A stretch of 64,000 nucleotides of DNA from Curtobacterium flaccumfaciens UCD-AKU (GCF_000349565.1 NZ_KB714628.1:321079-385078); one strand, 5' to 3'. Counted from the first letter of the stretch, positions 15,831 to 27,983 are shown. The notes: generated from the sequence alone by a model not told the origin. Translations and numbers: made by a program.

Positions 15831-18480
15831 TGCTTGACTGGTCCTCTCCGGCCTCGTCTGCGACGGGCTCGGTGTCGATGGGATCAGTGGAATCCGGGGC
15901 CGCTTCGGCAGGGCTGACCGTCTCCACCGGGCCCGCGGGCTCGATCTCGGCGTCGTCCTGGTCGTCCAGGTTCCGCTCGGTGTTCCGGGCCACCGCGATG
16001 ATCCGGTCGTTCTCCGCGAACCTCGCGAAGACGACGCCCATCGTGTCACGGCCCTTGGCAGGGACCTCGGCCACGGCAGACCTTACCACCTTGCCCGATT
16101 GCAGCACGACGAGCACTTCGTCGTCCTCGCCGACGATGAGAGCGCCCACAAGATCGCCTCGGTCGAGCGCCAACTTGGCCACCTTGATGCCCAGACCGCC
16201 ACGGCCCTGCACGCGGTACTGGTCGACTGCGGTGCGCTTGGCGTAGCCACCCTCGGTCATCACCCAGACGAACCCGTCGTCGGAGACGACCCGGGCCGCG
16301 AGCAGCGAGTCACCGTCGCGGAAGGACATGCCCTTCACACCCGAGGTCGATCGACCCATCGGACGCAGGGTGTCGTTCGTCGCGGTGAACCGGAGCGACA
16401 TGCCCTGGCGGGACACCAGCAGCAGGTCGTCGTGCTCGTCGACGAGCAGCGCCTGGCGGAGCTTGTCGCCGTCGCGCAGGTTGATGGCGATGATGCCGCC
16501 GGTGCGGTTCGTGTCGTACTCGGTCAGCGCGGTCTTCTTCACCAGGCCGTGCTCGGTCGCGAGGACGAGGTACTGGGCGACCTCGTAGTCGCGGATGTCG
16601 AGCACCTGCTGGATCTGCTCGTCGGGCTGCATCGCCAGCAGGTTCGCGACGTGCTGGCCCTTCGCGTCACGGCCGGCCTCCTGCAGCTCGTACGCCTTGG
16701 CGCGGTAGACCCGTCCCTGGTCGGTGAGGAACAGGAGCCAGTGGTGCGTCGTCGTGACGAAGAAGTGCTCGACGATGTCGTCGGCGCGGAGCTGGGCCCC
16801 ACGGACACCTCGGCCACCGCGGTGCTGCGAGCGGTACTGGTCGCTCCGCGTGCGCTTGACGTAGCCACCGCGGGTGATGGTGACGACCATCTCCTCTTCG
16901 GGGATCAGGTCTTCCATCGACATGTCGCCGTCGTAGCCGAACATGATCTCGGTGCGGCGGTCGTCGCCGAAGCGGTCGACGATCTCGCTGAGCTCGTCGC
17001 GGATGATCGAGCGCTGACGGCTCTCCGACGCCAGGATGTCCTGGAAGTCGGCGATCTTGCGCTCGAGTTCTTCGGCCTCGTCGTGGATCTTCTGGCGCTC
17101 CAGGGCCGCGAGGCGACGGAGCTGCAGCTCCAGGATCGCGCGCGCCTGGATCTCGTCGACGGACAGCAGGTCCATCAGGCCGGTGCGGGCCTCTTCGACG
17201 TCGGGCGAACGACGGATGAGCGCGATGACCTCGTCGAGGGCGTCGAGCGCAGCCAGGTACCCGCGCAGGATGTGGGCGCGCTTCTCGGCCTCGCGCAGCC
17301 GGTACTGCGTGCGGCGCACGATGACGTCGACCTGGTGGGCGACCCACGCCGAGATGAAGCCGTCGAGCGGCAGGGTGCGGGGCACACCGTCGACGATCGC
17401 GAGCATGTTCGCACCGAAGTTCTCCTGCAGCTGGGTGTGCTTGTACAGGTTGTTCAGCACGACCTTGGCGACGGCGTCGCGCTTCAGCACGATGACCAGG
17501 CGCTGCCCGGTCCGACCGGAGGTCTCGTCGCGGATGTCGGCGACGCCGGCGAGCTTGCCGTCCTTGACGAGCTCGGCGATCTTGATCGCCAGGTTGTCCG
17601 GGTTGACCTGGTACGGCAGCTCGGTGACGACGAGGCAGGTGCGCCCCTGGATCTCCTCCACCGAGACCACGGCACGCATCGTGATCGAGCCACGGCCGGT
17701 GCGGTAGGCGTCCTGGATGCCCTTGGTGCCGAGCACCTGCGCACCGGTCGGGAAGTCCGGGCCCTTGATGCGCTGCATGAGCGCGGCGAGCAGCTCTTCG
17801 CGGGTGGCGTCGGGGTTGTCGAGCGCCCACTTCGCACCCTCGGCGACCTCGCGCAGGTTGTGCGGCGGGATGTTCGTGGCCATGCCGACCGCGATGCCGA
17901 CGGACCCGTTGACGAGCAGGTTCGGGAACCGGGCCGGCAGGATCGCCGGCTCCTGCGTGCGGCCGTCGTAGTTGTCCTGGAAGTCGACGGTGTCCTCGTC
18001 GATGTCGCGGACCATCTCGAGCGCGAGCGGCGCCATCTTCGTCTCGGTGTACCGCGGGGCGGCGGCGCCGTCGTTGCCGGGCGAACCGAAGTTGCCCTGG
18101 CCGAGCGCCAGCGGGTACCGGAGCGACCACGGCTGCACCAGACGGACCAGGGCGTCGTAGATCGCCGAGTCACCGTGCGGGTGGAACTGGCCCATCACGT
18201 CACCGACGACGCGGGAGCACTTCGAGAACGCACGGTCCGGGCGGTAACCGCCGTCGAACATCGCGTAGATCACACGGCGGTGCACCGGCTTGAGGCCGTC
18301 GCGGACCTCCGGCAGGGCACGACCGACGATGACCGACATCGCGTAGTCGAGGTACGAGCGCTGCATCTCGAGCTGCAGGTCGACCTGCGAGATGCGGTCA
18401 CCGGAGACGACGATGTCCCCGCTGTCGCCGTGGACGATCTCGGGCTGCTCGTCGGCGCCGTTCTCGTTGTCGTCAGCCAT
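15823..18480 (-). CDS. gyrA: DNA gyrase subunit A
   Basis: An 885-residue subunit. The breakage-reunion domain has the catalytic Tyr in [12 protein letters not shown] and the quinolone-resistance region [12 protein letters not shown], with Ser and Asp at the usual resistance positions, so no classic resistance change is seen. A coiled-coil arm and the C-terminal beta-pinwheel with the QRGGRG-type GyrA box (QHRGGRGV) follow. An extra acidic tail of about 60 residues ends the protein. With GyrB it introduces negative supercoils. It follows gyrB on the minus strand with a 114-base spacer. Confidence 0.98.
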   Translation of the reverse strand: MADDNENGADEQPEIVHGDSGDIVVSGDRISQVDLQLEMQRSYLDYAMSVIVGRALPEVRDGLKPVHRRVIYAMFDGGYRPDRAFSKCSRVVGDVMGQFHPHGDSAIYDALVRLVQPWSLRYPLALGQGNFGSPGNDGAAAPRYTETKMAPLALEMVRDIDEDTVDFQDNYDGRTQEPAILPARFPNLLVNGSVGIAVGMATNIPPHNLREVAEGAKWALDNPDATREELLAALMQRIKGPDFPTGAQVLGTKGIQDAYRTGRGSITMRAVVSVEEIQGRTCLVVTELPYQVNPDNLAIKIAELVKDGKLAGVADIRDETSGRTGQRLVIVLKRDAVAKVVLNNLYKHTQLQENFGANMLAIVDGVPRTLPLDGFISAWVAHQVDVIVRRTQYRLREAEKRAHILRGYLAALDALDEVIALIRRSPDVEEARTGLMDLLSVDEIQARAILELQLRRLAALERQKIHDEAEELERKIADFQDILASESRQRSIIRDELSEIVDRFGDDRRTEIMFGYDGDMSMEDLIPEEEMVVTITRGGYVKRTRSDQYRSQHRGGRGVRGAQLRADDIVEHFFVTTTHHWLLFLTDQGRVYRAKAYELQEAGRDAKGQHVANLLAMQPDEQIQQVLDIRDYEVAQYLVLATEHGLVKKTALTEYDTNRTGGIIAINLRDGDKLRQALLVDEHDDLLLVSRQGMSLRFTATNDTLRPMGRSTSGVKGMSFRDGDSLLAARVVSDDGFVWVMTEGGYAKRTAVDQYRVQGRGGLGIKVAKLALDRGDLVGALIVGEDDEVLVVLQSGKVVRSAVAEVPAKGRDTMGVVFARFAENDRIIAVARNTERNLDDQDDAEIEPAGPVETVSPAEAAPDSTDPIDTEPVADEAGEDQSSNE

Positions 18481-18594
18481 GTGGCTTCGTTCCCTTTCTG
18501 GACAGCCTGGAGGCTGTGGTTCCGTTGGTCGCGCCGGGCGCGACCACAGGTGGTCAGGACTGGTCGACGCGGCTCACACCGCGCCTCCTGGCCG

Positions 18595-20679
<2,085 letters not shown>

Positions 20680-20731
20680 TCATCTGCCCCACAGACGGGC
20701 TTTTCTGGCACTCCAGGATGATTTCGTCGCC

Positions 20732-21232
20732 TCAACCGTAGGTGTCGCGAGGACCGCGCCCCTGGACCGTCCTGGGGCCGCGTTTCCAGGTGGGGGCGTC
20801 CGGGCCGGAAACCCTGATCGACTCGACCCCTGCTTCCGGGTGCCGTTCCGCGATGGTGGTCGTGACCGTCGCGCGCATCAGTCGGAGCTGGGTCGCCCAG
20901 GCCGTCGAGTCGCACCGGATGACGAGTGCGCCGTCGTCGATGGTCACCGGGCGGGAGTGCTTCGCCAGCTCCTCGCCGACGACGCTCGGCCAGTCCACGA
21001 AGAGCTCGGAGCGGGCGAGTGGTTCGGTCCACCCGAGCTCGTGGGCGAGCGACCCGACGATGTCGGCGAGGCCCTTCGGCTCACGGCCGCGCCCGTACGG
21101 CACGGTGTCGGCGTCGAACTCGCGAGCGCGTCGGCGGCGGGCGTCGGTGCCGCGCTTGGACGGGTCGCCGAACACGGCGCGCAGGTGCCGGTACACCTGC
21201 GAGGGTTCGGTGGGCTTGCGGGGCTTCGGCAT
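20732..21232 (-). CDS. DUF721 (DciA-like) protein
   Basis: A 166-residue basic protein. The C-terminal half carries the DUF721 fold, with WPSVVGEELAKHSRPVTI, GALVIRCDSTAWATQLRL and an ending with IRVSGPDAP. Members of this family (DciA) help load the replicative helicase in many bacteria, and in mycobacteria the gene follows recF, as here. The start codon touches the recF stop (one shared base), implying coupled translation. The N-terminal 60 residues are Arg-rich and probably disordered. Confidence 0.9.
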   Translation of the reverse strand: MPKPRKPTEPSQVYRHLRAVFGDPSKRGTDARRRRAREFDADTVPYGRGREPKGLADIVGSLAHELGWTEPLARSELFVDWPSVVGEELAKHSRPVTIDDGALVIRCDSTAWATQLRLMRATVTTTIAERHPEAGVESIRVSGPDAPTWKRGPRTVQGRGPRDTYG

Positions 21233-22557
21233 CAGGCGTCGGCTCCGGCGGGGGTGAGGTCGTCGTCGGTCGGATCGGTCTTGCTGTCGGCGCCCGCCTT
21301 GGTGTCGGCGTCCGCCGGCTCCGTCGCGCGGGTCCGGTCCGTCGCGTCCGTCCGGTCCGTCGACGGACTGGAGGCGCGGGTCGCGTCCGCCTCGTCGGTC
21401 ACGATCGTGCCCGCTTCGATCCGCACCGTGTGCGCCGCCAGCTTCGGGGGCACGTCACCGAACACCGCTGCCGTGATGAGCACCTGCTCGTAGTCGGCGA
21501 CCGCGTTCGCCAGCCGTTCCCGTCGCGATTCGTCGAGCTCGGCGAACACGTCGTCGAGGATGATGATCGGGTCGCCCAGGTTCGACTCCGCGCGCAGGAT
21601 GGACGCGCTCGCGAGCTGGATCGCCAGCGCGAAGGACCAAGATTCGCCGTGACTCGCGTAGCCGCGGGCAGGTAACCCGTTCAGTTGGAACAGCACGTCG
21701 TCCCGGTGCGGTCCGACGAGGGTGAGTCCGCGGTCGAGTTCGTCCCGCCGACGTCGTTCGAGCGCTGCCGCGAACGCCTCGGCCGCCGACGCGACGGTGA
21801 CCGGTTCGTCGGGCGTCCCGAGCACGGGGTCGGTGGCCGCCGCGGACTCCGGGTCGCCACCGCGGATCGACAGGACCCCCGTGATCGAGGCGTCGTGGTG
21901 CTCGCCGGCGACGGTGGCGTAGGCCTCGGCCACGAAGGGGGCGAGGCGTCGGGTCAGGTGGTCGCGGGCCGCGACGATCTCGGCACCGAGCCCCACGAGG
22001 CGGTCGTCCCAGACGTCGAGCGTCGACAGGGCGTTGGCCTTCGCACCCGTGGCTCGGGCCGACTTCAGCAGGGTGTTCCGCTGCCGGAGCGTGCGGTCGT
22101 AGTCGGCGAGCACACCCTGCATCCGCGGCGCGATCTGACCGAGCAGCTCGTCGAGCATCCGGCGTCGCCCGGCCGGTTCGCCCCGCACCAGGGCGAGGTC
22201 CTCCGGTGCGAAGAGCACCGACGTGCAGTAGCGCGGCAGCTCCCGCGGCTTGATCGCCGAACGGTTCACCTGCGCACGGTTCGCACCGGTGCGGTTGATC
22301 TGCACCTCGGCGAGGATGCTGCGGTCTTCGTGCGCGAGTCGAGCCCGGACGATCGCGGCGTCACAACCCTGGCGGACGAGCGCTGCGTCGGTGGGGACGC
22401 GGTGCGAGCCGAGGGTGGAGAGGTACCCGATCGCCTCGACCAGGTTGGTCTTGCCCTGTCCGTTGCGTCCGACGAACAGGTTCGGCCCGCGTGCGAGGTC
22501 GACGTCCGCCTCCCGGTAGTTCCGGAAGTCGGTCAGTTGGAGATGGTCGACGTGCAC
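21232..22557 (-). CDS. recF: RecF DNA repair ATPase
   Basis: A 441-residue protein. It has Walker A GRNGQGKTNLVEAI, the ABC signature region and Walker B/D-loop DDVFAELDESRRERL. RecF binds gapped DNA and directs RecO/RecR to load RecA. The final 60 residues or so are a low-complexity Thr/Asp/Ala tail not seen in the standard family of about 360-400 residues. It is preceded on the same strand by gnd and dnaN, the usual order in this family of bacteria, and followed directly by the DUF721 gene. Confidence 0.95.
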   Translation of the reverse strand: MHVDHLQLTDFRNYREADVDLARGPNLFVGRNGQGKTNLVEAIGYLSTLGSHRVPTDAALVRQGCDAAIVRARLAHEDRSILAEVQINRTGANRAQVNRSAIKPRELPRYCTSVLFAPEDLALVRGEPAGRRRMLDELLGQIAPRMQGVLADYDRTLRQRNTLLKSARATGAKANALSTLDVWDDRLVGLGAEIVAARDHLTRRLAPFVAEAYATVAGEHHDASITGVLSIRGGDPESAAATDPVLGTPDEPVTVASAAEAFAAALERRRRDELDRGLTLVGPHRDDVLFQLNGLPARGYASHGESWSFALAIQLASASILRAESNLGDPIIILDDVFAELDESRRERLANAVADYEQVLITAAVFGDVPPKLAAHTVRIEAGTIVTDEADATRASSPSTDRTDATDRTRATEPADADTKAGADSKTDPTDDDLTPAGADA

Positions 22558-22588
22558 GCGGGCCGAGGCCGGGTTCCCCCGGGAAGTC

Positions 22589-23476
22589 CTAGGACTTCTT
22601 GACGGCGTGGCCGCCGAACTGGTTGCGGAGCGCCGCGACGGCCTTCATCGTCGGCGAGGCACTGCCCTGGCGCGAGACGAAGCGCGCGAAGATCGACGCC
22701 GAGAGCGCCGGCATCGGCACGGCGAGCTCGATGCCCTCTTCCAGCGTCCAGCGACCCTCGCCCGAGTCCTCGACGTAGCCCTCGAGCTCGTCGAGCTTCG
22801 GGTCTTCGTTCAGGGCCAGGACCATGAGGTCGAGCAGCCAGGAACGGACGACCGTTCCGCGCTGCCACCCGGCGAACACGGCGGGGACGTCGGTGATGAG
22901 GTCCTTGGCCTCGAGGAGCTCGTAGCCCTCGCCGTACGCCTGCATGATCGCGTACTCGATGCCGTTGTGGACCATCTTCGCGTAGTGGCCGGCGCCGATC
23001 GGGCCGGCGTGCGAGAAGCCTTCTTCGCGGGGGCCCTCGGGGCGCAGGGCGTCGAAGACCGGCATCGCGAACTCGACGTCCGCAGCGTCACCGCCGACCA
23101 TCAGGCCGTAGCCGTTGTCCTTGCCCCAGACACCACCGGAGACGCCGGCGTCCATGTAGCGGATGCCGCGCGCACCGAGCTGCTCGGCGTGCTTGGTGTC
23201 GTCCAGCCACTTCGAGTTGCCACCGTCGATGACCAGGTCGCCCTCGCCGAGGACGCCGGCCAGGTCGGTGATCACGTCGTCGGTGATCTTGCCGTGCGGG
23301 ACCATGACCCACACGAGGCGCTTGCCCTCCGGGAGGGCAGCGGCGAGGGCGCCGAGGTCAGCGACGTCGGAGACGGCGGGGTTGGCGTCGTACCCGGTGA
23401 CCTCGATCCCTGCGTTGCGGAGACGGGCACGCATGTTGTTGCCCATGCGACCGAGGCCGACAAGACCGATGTGCAT
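22589..23476 (-). CDS. gnd: 6-phosphogluconate dehydrogenase (short, decarboxylating)
   Basis: A 295-residue protein from ATG 23474-23476. The Rossmann motif MHIGLVGLGRMGNNM, substrate motifs DGGNSKWLDD and SGGVWGKDNGYGLMVGG, and catalytic Lys-Asn in HYAKMVHNGIEY are present. It oxidises 6-phosphogluconate to ribulose 5-phosphate in the pentose phosphate pathway. The roughly 300-residue length marks the short GndA/YqeC-type class rather than the 470-residue form. Its insertion between dnaN and recF is a known feature of several actinobacteria. The residue after the GLGRMG loop is not decisive for NAD versus NADP use. Confidence 0.95.
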   Translation of the reverse strand: MHIGLVGLGRMGNNMRARLRNAGIEVTGYDANPAVSDVADLGALAAALPEGKRLVWVMVPHGKITDDVITDLAGVLGEGDLVIDGGNSKWLDDTKHAEQLGARGIRYMDAGVSGGVWGKDNGYGLMVGGDAADVEFAMPVFDALRPEGPREEGFSHAGPIGAGHYAKMVHNGIEYAIMQAYGEGYELLEAKDLITDVPAVFAGWQRGTVVRSWLLDLMVLALNEDPKLDELEGYVEDSGEGRWTLEEGIELAVPMPALSASIFARFVSRQGSASPTMKAVAALRNQFGGHAVKKS

Positions 23477-23547
23477 GATTTCCTCTTCTGTTCGTCGTCG
23501 CGCTGATGCTGCCGGTGGTGTGCGCCAGCGCAGGTTGCCTGTTGCGC

Positions 23548-24693
23548 CTATCGCAGCAGCAGGTTGGGCTGCAGCAGGTACCGGTATCCATCGGTCGCTG
23601 CGGCCTCTTGCGAAGTCTGGCCGGTGATCAGCACCGGGCCCGGCTTGTTGGGGTTCTCCGTCTTGGTGAAGGAGATGCGGACGAACTCGGAGTGCACCGC
23701 GTTCAGCCCGTCCAGGAGGAAGGCGGGCTTCAACGAGACCACCGTTTCCTCGCCGGTCAACAACGCACTGATCGACTCTGACGCCTGCGCTTGTTCGGAT
23801 CCGATCGCCTCGAGCGTGAGCCCGTCGACCGTGAAGGAGAACCGGAGCGCGGCTTCGCGCTCCAGGACGAGGGAGACCCGTCGGACCGCTTCGACCAGCT
23901 CCGCGGTGTTGATCACCGCGTGGTCGTTGACGGTCTCGGGGAAGAGCCGGCGGACCGGCGGGTAGTTGCCCTTGATGAGCAGCGACGTCACGGTCTTGTC
24001 GTCCGCGTGGAAGGCGATGAGTTCGCGGTCCGAGTTGCCGCTGATCGACACCGACACCGTGGACGCCGAACCGAACGTGCGGCCGACCTCTTGCAGGGTG
24101 CGGGCCGGGACCAGCGCGTGCAGGGGGTCCGAGCCGACTCGGCCGGAGTCCCACGCGATCGTGCGGACGGCGACGCGGTAGCGGTCGGTCGCGATGAGGG
24201 ACAGGTCGTTGTCGCCGACCTCGAGCTGCACGCCCGTGATCACCGGGGTGACGTCGTCACGGCTGGCGGCGACGGCGACCTGGGACACGGCTTCGGAGAA
24301 CGCGTCGCCCGGGATGACACCCGTCTGCGGACCGATCTCCGGCAGCGTCGGGTACTCCTCGACCGGCATGGACAGCAGCGTGAAGTGTGCCGAACCGCAG
24401 GTGACCGAGATCTTCGCGTCCTCGGTGGTGAACGACACAGGGGCGTTCGGCAGCCGGCTCGCGATGTCGTTCAGCAGCCGGCCGGAGACCAGGACGGTGC
24501 CCGGTTCGTCGATCTGCGCCGAGATCGACGTCTGCGCCGAGACCTCGTAGTCGAACGACGAGAGCGTCAGGCGATCGCCATCGGCGTGGATCAGGACGCC
24601 CGACAGGATCGGCAGGGTCGTGCGCTGCGGGAGGAGCTTCACTGCGAAGGAGACGGCTTCGGAGAAGACGTCCCGGTTGACCTCGAACTTCAC
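23548..24693 (-). CDS. dnaN: DNA polymerase III sliding clamp (beta subunit)
   Basis: A 381-residue clamp from GTG 24691-24693, which gives the typical opening KFEVNRDVFSEAVSFAVKLL. Three clamp domains are evident, with LPILSGVLIHADGDRL, ATDRYRVAVRTIAW and a final YLLQPNLLLR that matches the usual C-terminal MPMRL position. The ring tethers polymerase III to DNA. An ATG 15 codons upstream would add an untypical leader and was not chosen. dnaN lies directly beside oriC and is transcribed away from it. Confidence 0.96.
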   Translation of the reverse strand: MKFEVNRDVFSEAVSFAVKLLPQRTTLPILSGVLIHADGDRLTLSSFDYEVSAQTSISAQIDEPGTVLVSGRLLNDIASRLPNAPVSFTTEDAKISVTCGSAHFTLLSMPVEEYPTLPEIGPQTGVIPGDAFSEAVSQVAVAASRDDVTPVITGVQLEVGDNDLSLIATDRYRVAVRTIAWDSGRVGSDPLHALVPARTLQEVGRTFGSASTVSVSISGNSDRELIAFHADDKTVTSLLIKGNYPPVRRLFPETVNDHAVINTAELVEAVRRVSLVLEREAALRFSFTVDGLTLEAIGSEQAQASESISALLTGEETVVSLKPAFLLDGLNAVHSEFVRISFTKTENPNKPGPVLITGQTSQEAAATDGYRYLLQPNLLLR

Positions 24694-25100
24694 AGCTGGA
24701 ACCCCTGTCGATCGGCTTGGACTGTCCGGCCGCCCCATTCTGGCACAGGCGGAGGAGCGCCGGATTTCTTGTCATCCCGCCGTCCACAAGGTTGTCCCGC
24801 GGAGATTGATCGTTAACCAGGAGTAATGGTGTTAACGCCTGTGCACACTGTGGATAACCCTGTGCATCCCGGTCCGGAGTAGGGAACTACACGCTTGTGA
24901 CTTGTGAGCGGTGTGTGAGCGTTAACGGGATGAATGAATCTCATCTATCCACTTCCATCCCCAGTCTCCACAGGCGACCCCCCACCTGTGTACAACCGGG
25001 CGGCGTGTCCTCCACAGTTATCCACAGGCTATCCACACTGTGAGAACTCCGGCCCATGGAACCGTCTCAGATGGTGGATGGGTCCGGGAACCCGCCGATC
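24694..25100. other. oriC: chromosomal replication origin oriC (dnaN-dnaA intergenic)
   Basis: This 407-base gap between dnaN and dnaA holds perfect DnaA boxes at 24849-24857 (minus) and 25018-25026 (plus), a one-mismatch box at 25029-25037, and several weaker Y-T/C-TCCACA matches. Locally AT-richer stretches with GTTAAC occur at about 24812-24835 and 24920-24925 and could be the unwinding region. dnaA-dnaN is the usual actinobacterial origin site. Exact borders cannot be set by eye, and promoters of dnaN must also lie here. Confidence 0.85.
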
Positions 25101-26555
25101 TCAGCGGTAGCGGCGGTCCTGTTTGATGCGGCTGGTGAGCTCGGTGACCTGGTTGTAGATCGACCGACGCTCCTTCATCAGCTCGGTGATCTTCTTGTTC
25201 GCGTACATGACCGTGGTGTGGTCGCGGTTGCCGAACAGCTGCCCGATCTTGGGCAGGGACAGGCTCGTCAGCTCACGGCACAGGTACATCGCGATCTGTC
25301 GTGCCGTGGCGATCGCCTGGGAGCGGGACGAGCCGTAGAGGTCGTCGACGGAGAGCTTGAAGTACTCCGCGGTGTGGTTGATGATGTCCGTCGGCGCGAC
25401 GACGTTGTCCTCGTCGAGGGTGATCAGGTCCTTGAGCACCGTCTGCACCAGCGCCATGTCGACGGCCGTCCGGTTCAGGCTCGCGAACGCGGTGACCCGG
25501 ATCAGGGTGCCCTCGAGCTCGCGGATGTTGCTCGACACCTTCGACGCCATGAACTCGAGGATGTCGTCGGGGACCTGCAGGTGGTCCGACTGTGCCTTCT
25601 TGCGGAGGATCGCGATGCGCGTCTCGAGCTCGGGCGCCTGGACGTCGGTGATCAGACCCCACTCGAAGCGCGACCGCATCCGGTCCTCGAACCCGGTCAG
25701 GTGCTTCGGCGCCACGTCCGACGTGATGACGACCTGCTTGTTGTGGTCGTGCAGCGTGTTGAAGGTGTGGAAGAAGGCCTCCTGGGTGGAGTCCTTCCCC
25801 TGCAGGAACTGGATGTCGTCGATCAGCAGGATGTCGATGTCGCGGTAGCGCTGCTGGAACTGGTTCGACCGGTTGTTCGCGATCGAGTTGATGAAGTCGT
25901 TGGTGAACTCCTCGCTCGACACGTAGCGGACGCGGATCCCCGGGTAGAGGCTCTCGGCGTAGTGCCCGATGGCGTGGAGCAGGTGGGTCTTGCCCAGTCC
26001 GGAGTCCCCGTAGATGAAGAGCGGGTTGTAGGCCTTGGCCGGTGCCTCGGCGACGGCGACGGCTGCGGCGTGGGCGAACCGGTTCGACGAGCCGATGACG
26101 AAGTTGTCGAAGTTGTACTTCGGGTTGAGCCGCGACTCCGGGCGCCCGCTGGTGCCGGGAGAGTCGATCTGGCTCGGGACGAACGGCGCCTCGATGTACT
26201 GACGCGGCGCGGCACTCTGCTCGACGGCTTCCTGCACGGGTTCGGCGTACTCCGGCACGTTGGGGTCCACCCGCGGCTCCGACGCCATGTCCGGGTTGAC
26301 CGTGATCGCGAAGTTCGCGACCGAGTCGTCGCCGATGCGTGCGACGGCCTCGGTGATCGGGATGCGGATTCGCTGCTCGAGCATGCCGCGGGTCAGGTCG
26401 TTCGGGACCTCGAGGTACAGGGTGCCGGCGAGCACGCCCTTCGGCTCGACCAGGTTCAGGAACCCGTGGAGCTGCGGCGTGATGCGGGGGTCCTCGGCGA
26501 GGATTCGGAGTACGGATGACCAGAGGTCCTCGACGGGGTCGGCCGGCATCGTCAT
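25101..26555 (-). CDS. dnaA: chromosomal replication initiator protein DnaA
   Basis: A 484-residue protein from ATG 26553-26555, with GGAGAC about ten bases upstream. Domain I (about residues 1-85), a variable linker, the AAA+ domain with Walker A GDSGLGKTH, Walker B ILLIDDIQFL and sensor region, and the DNA-binding domain IV with RDHTTVMYANKKI are all intact. It binds DnaA boxes, melts oriC and helps load DnaB. The open frame continues far upstream, but without family similarity. It points toward oriC on the minus strand, opposite rpmH. Confidence 0.97.
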   Translation of the reverse strand: MTMPADPVEDLWSSVLRILAEDPRITPQLHGFLNLVEPKGVLAGTLYLEVPNDLTRGMLEQRIRIPITEAVARIGDDSVANFAITVNPDMASEPRVDPNVPEYAEPVQEAVEQSAAPRQYIEAPFVPSQIDSPGTSGRPESRLNPKYNFDNFVIGSSNRFAHAAAVAVAEAPAKAYNPLFIYGDSGLGKTHLLHAIGHYAESLYPGIRVRYVSSEEFTNDFINSIANNRSNQFQQRYRDIDILLIDDIQFLQGKDSTQEAFFHTFNTLHDHNKQVVITSDVAPKHLTGFEDRMRSRFEWGLITDVQAPELETRIAILRKKAQSDHLQVPDDILEFMASKVSSNIRELEGTLIRVTAFASLNRTAVDMALVQTVLKDLITLDEDNVVAPTDIINHTAEYFKLSVDDLYGSSRSQAIATARQIAMYLCRELTSLSLPKIGQLFGNRDHTTVMYANKKITELMKERRSIYNQVTELTSRIKQDRRYR

Positions 26556-26735
26556 GTCGCGCTCGTCTCCAGGGGTCGTGTCGTGCGTTCGCTGCCGGAC
26601 GAGAGTGCGTCCCGCGGGGTCGGACATGCCGTGGCGTCCTCGGCGACCGCACTCGGGACAGGGTCGTCTCCGGCGGATCGTCGGTGGCTCCGGAGAGTTC
26701 TCCGAAGCCTCGTTGCCACGGAGGTTCCCACAGGG

Positions 26736-26870
26736 TTGTCCACAGTGTTGTCCACGACCGCTCCGAGTCGTCCGACAGGAGTACTTCCCTGTCGTACCGG
26801 GCCTTCGAGGCGATCGATCACACCACTGTAAAGGACCGGACCGAGTCCCACCGAACGGAAGTTGTCCCCA
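26736..26870. promoter_or_regulatory. DnaA boxes upstream of dnaA
   Basis: The 514-base dnaA-rpmH gap (26556-27069) contains TTGTCCACA at 26736-26744, TTGTCCACG at 26748-26756 and TTGTCCCCA at 26862-26870. Boxes in a dnaA promoter region commonly let DnaA repress its own gene; that role is inference here. No other gene is supportable in the gap. Confidence 0.6.
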
Positions 26871-26935
26871 ATGTGGAGAATGGGCTCGAGCGGCACCAGC
26901 CACGGGTGTGACGGCACCACCTGTCCGCGGGGGGT

Positions 26936-26964
26936 TTGACCTGCCCGCCGCTGTCACGTACCGT
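26936..26964 (+). promoter_or_regulatory. promoter of rpmH-rnpA
   Basis: TTGACC at 26936-26941 and TACCGT at 26959-26964 are separated by 17 bases, a good sigma-A type promoter about 105 bases before rpmH. Confidence 0.6.
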
Positions 26965-27069
26965 TAACCAGTTGACTGCGGCCCTTTGGTCGCGCCCATC
27001 TGCGTCGTCCGCACCCGGACGACTACACATACGTGACGGCTCGCCGCGAGCAGCCGTGTGGAGAACATC

Positions 27070-27207
27070 ATGAGCAAGCGCACCTTCCAGCCGAACAACC
27101 GTCGCCGCGCCAAGAAGCACGGCTTCCGCCTCCGCATGCGGACGCGTGCCGGCCGCGCCATCCTGTCGGCGCGTCGCGCCAAGGGCCGCACCGAGCTCTC
27201 GGCCTGA
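27070..27207 (+). CDS. rpmH: 50S ribosomal protein L34
   Basis: A 45-residue, very basic protein ([20 protein letters not shown] opening; ending in KGRTELSA) that is unmistakably L34. It sits in the large ribosomal subunit. The start ATG 27070 follows GTGTGGAGAAC. It is first of the rpmH-rnpA-yidD-yidC-jag-rsmG-parA-parB set, which is conserved around bacterial origins, and is divergent from dnaA. Confidence 0.97.
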   Translation: MSKRTFQPNNRRRAKKHGFRLRMRTRAGRAILSARRAKGRTELSA

Positions 27208-27255
27208 TCAGGCTCATCCGCCTGATCCGGTCCTCGGTCTGACCCCGGCGTCGCA

Positions 27256-27606
27256 GTGTTGGCCAGCGCCAACCGCATCGTGCGCGGGGACGACTACCGG
27301 AACGTCGTGCGTCGTGGTCGCAAGAGCGCCACGGCGCACGTCGTCGTGTCCGTGGTCCGCCAACCGGCCGACCGCGACGGACCGACACGCTTCGGCTTCA
27401 TCGTCGCGAAGACGGTGGGCAACGCCGTGACCCGGAACCTGATCAGGCGGCGGCTCAAGGCGATCGCGCACGACCTGCTCGTCGAGTGCCCAGAAGGGTT
27501 CGACGTGGTGGTCCGTGTACTGCCAGCCGCATCGCAGGCCGGATGGCCTACCCTGCTCGAAGACGTCACGCGCTCCTTCGCGCGCGGGGTGGAGAAGGCA
27601 GCATGA
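27256..27606 (+). CDS. rnpA: ribonuclease P protein component
   Basis: A 116-residue basic protein starting at GTG 27256. It has the RNase P protein pattern FGFIVAKTVGNAVTRNLIRRRL (RNR motif in NAVTRNLIRRRL). It helps the RNase P RNA trim 5' ends of tRNA precursors. It follows rpmH by 48 bases and overlaps the yidD start by four bases. A TTG one codon later is an alternative start. Confidence 0.95.
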   Translation: MLASANRIVRGDDYRNVVRRGRKSATAHVVVSVVRQPADRDGPTRFGFIVAKTVGNAVTRNLIRRRLKAIAHDLLVECPEGFDVVVRVLPAASQAGWPTLLEDVTRSFARGVEKAA

Positions 27607-27983
27607 ACCGCACTCTGTGGACCCGGCTGGCCTGGGTCATCGCGTTGCTCCCACGCAACGCGTGCGTCGTCGTGCTCCGGGCCTACCGTGCGGTGATCTC
27701 CCCGCTGTACGGCAACGTCTGCCGCTACCACCCGTCGTGCTCCCGGTACGCCCTCGACGCGATCCAGCAGTACGGCGTCGTGCGCGGATCCGCCATGGGC
27801 GCCTGGCGCATCGCCCGCTGCAACCCCTGGGCTGCCGGCGGCATCGACGACGTCAAGGAACGTCGTCACCCGTTCGTCGTCAACCGGTTCGGGTTCGTCC
27901 TCGCGCCGATCCCGCAGCAGCCGCACCCCGCGGTCGGAACGGCCCGGCCGGTCCTGCTCCCCCAGCGCACTCGAAAGGCGTAG
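27603..27983 (+). CDS. yidD: YidD membrane protein insertion efficiency factor
   Basis: A 126-residue protein from ATG 27603. The family core is clear: LRAYRAVISPLYGNVCRYHPSCS followed by YALDAIQQYG and RIARCNPWAAGGIDDV, with the paired cysteines. It is thought to assist YidC at the membrane via an amphipathic N-terminal helix. The length is at the upper end of the family because of a C-terminal tail rich in Pro and Arg. Start overlaps the rnpA stop; the yidC gene begins eight bases after its stop. Confidence 0.94.
   Translation: MNRTLWTRLAWVIALLPRNACVVVLRAYRAVISPLYGNVCRYHPSCSRYALDAIQQYGVVRGSAMGAWRIARCNPWAAGGIDDVKERRHPFVVNRFGFVLAPIPQQPHPAVGTARPVLLPQRTRKA

Noticed and set aside
18481-18594. 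A small gene between gyrB and gyrA
   Set aside because: The spacer holds only a short GCCTGGAGGC palindrome (18501-18515) and no credible frame with a ribosome site.
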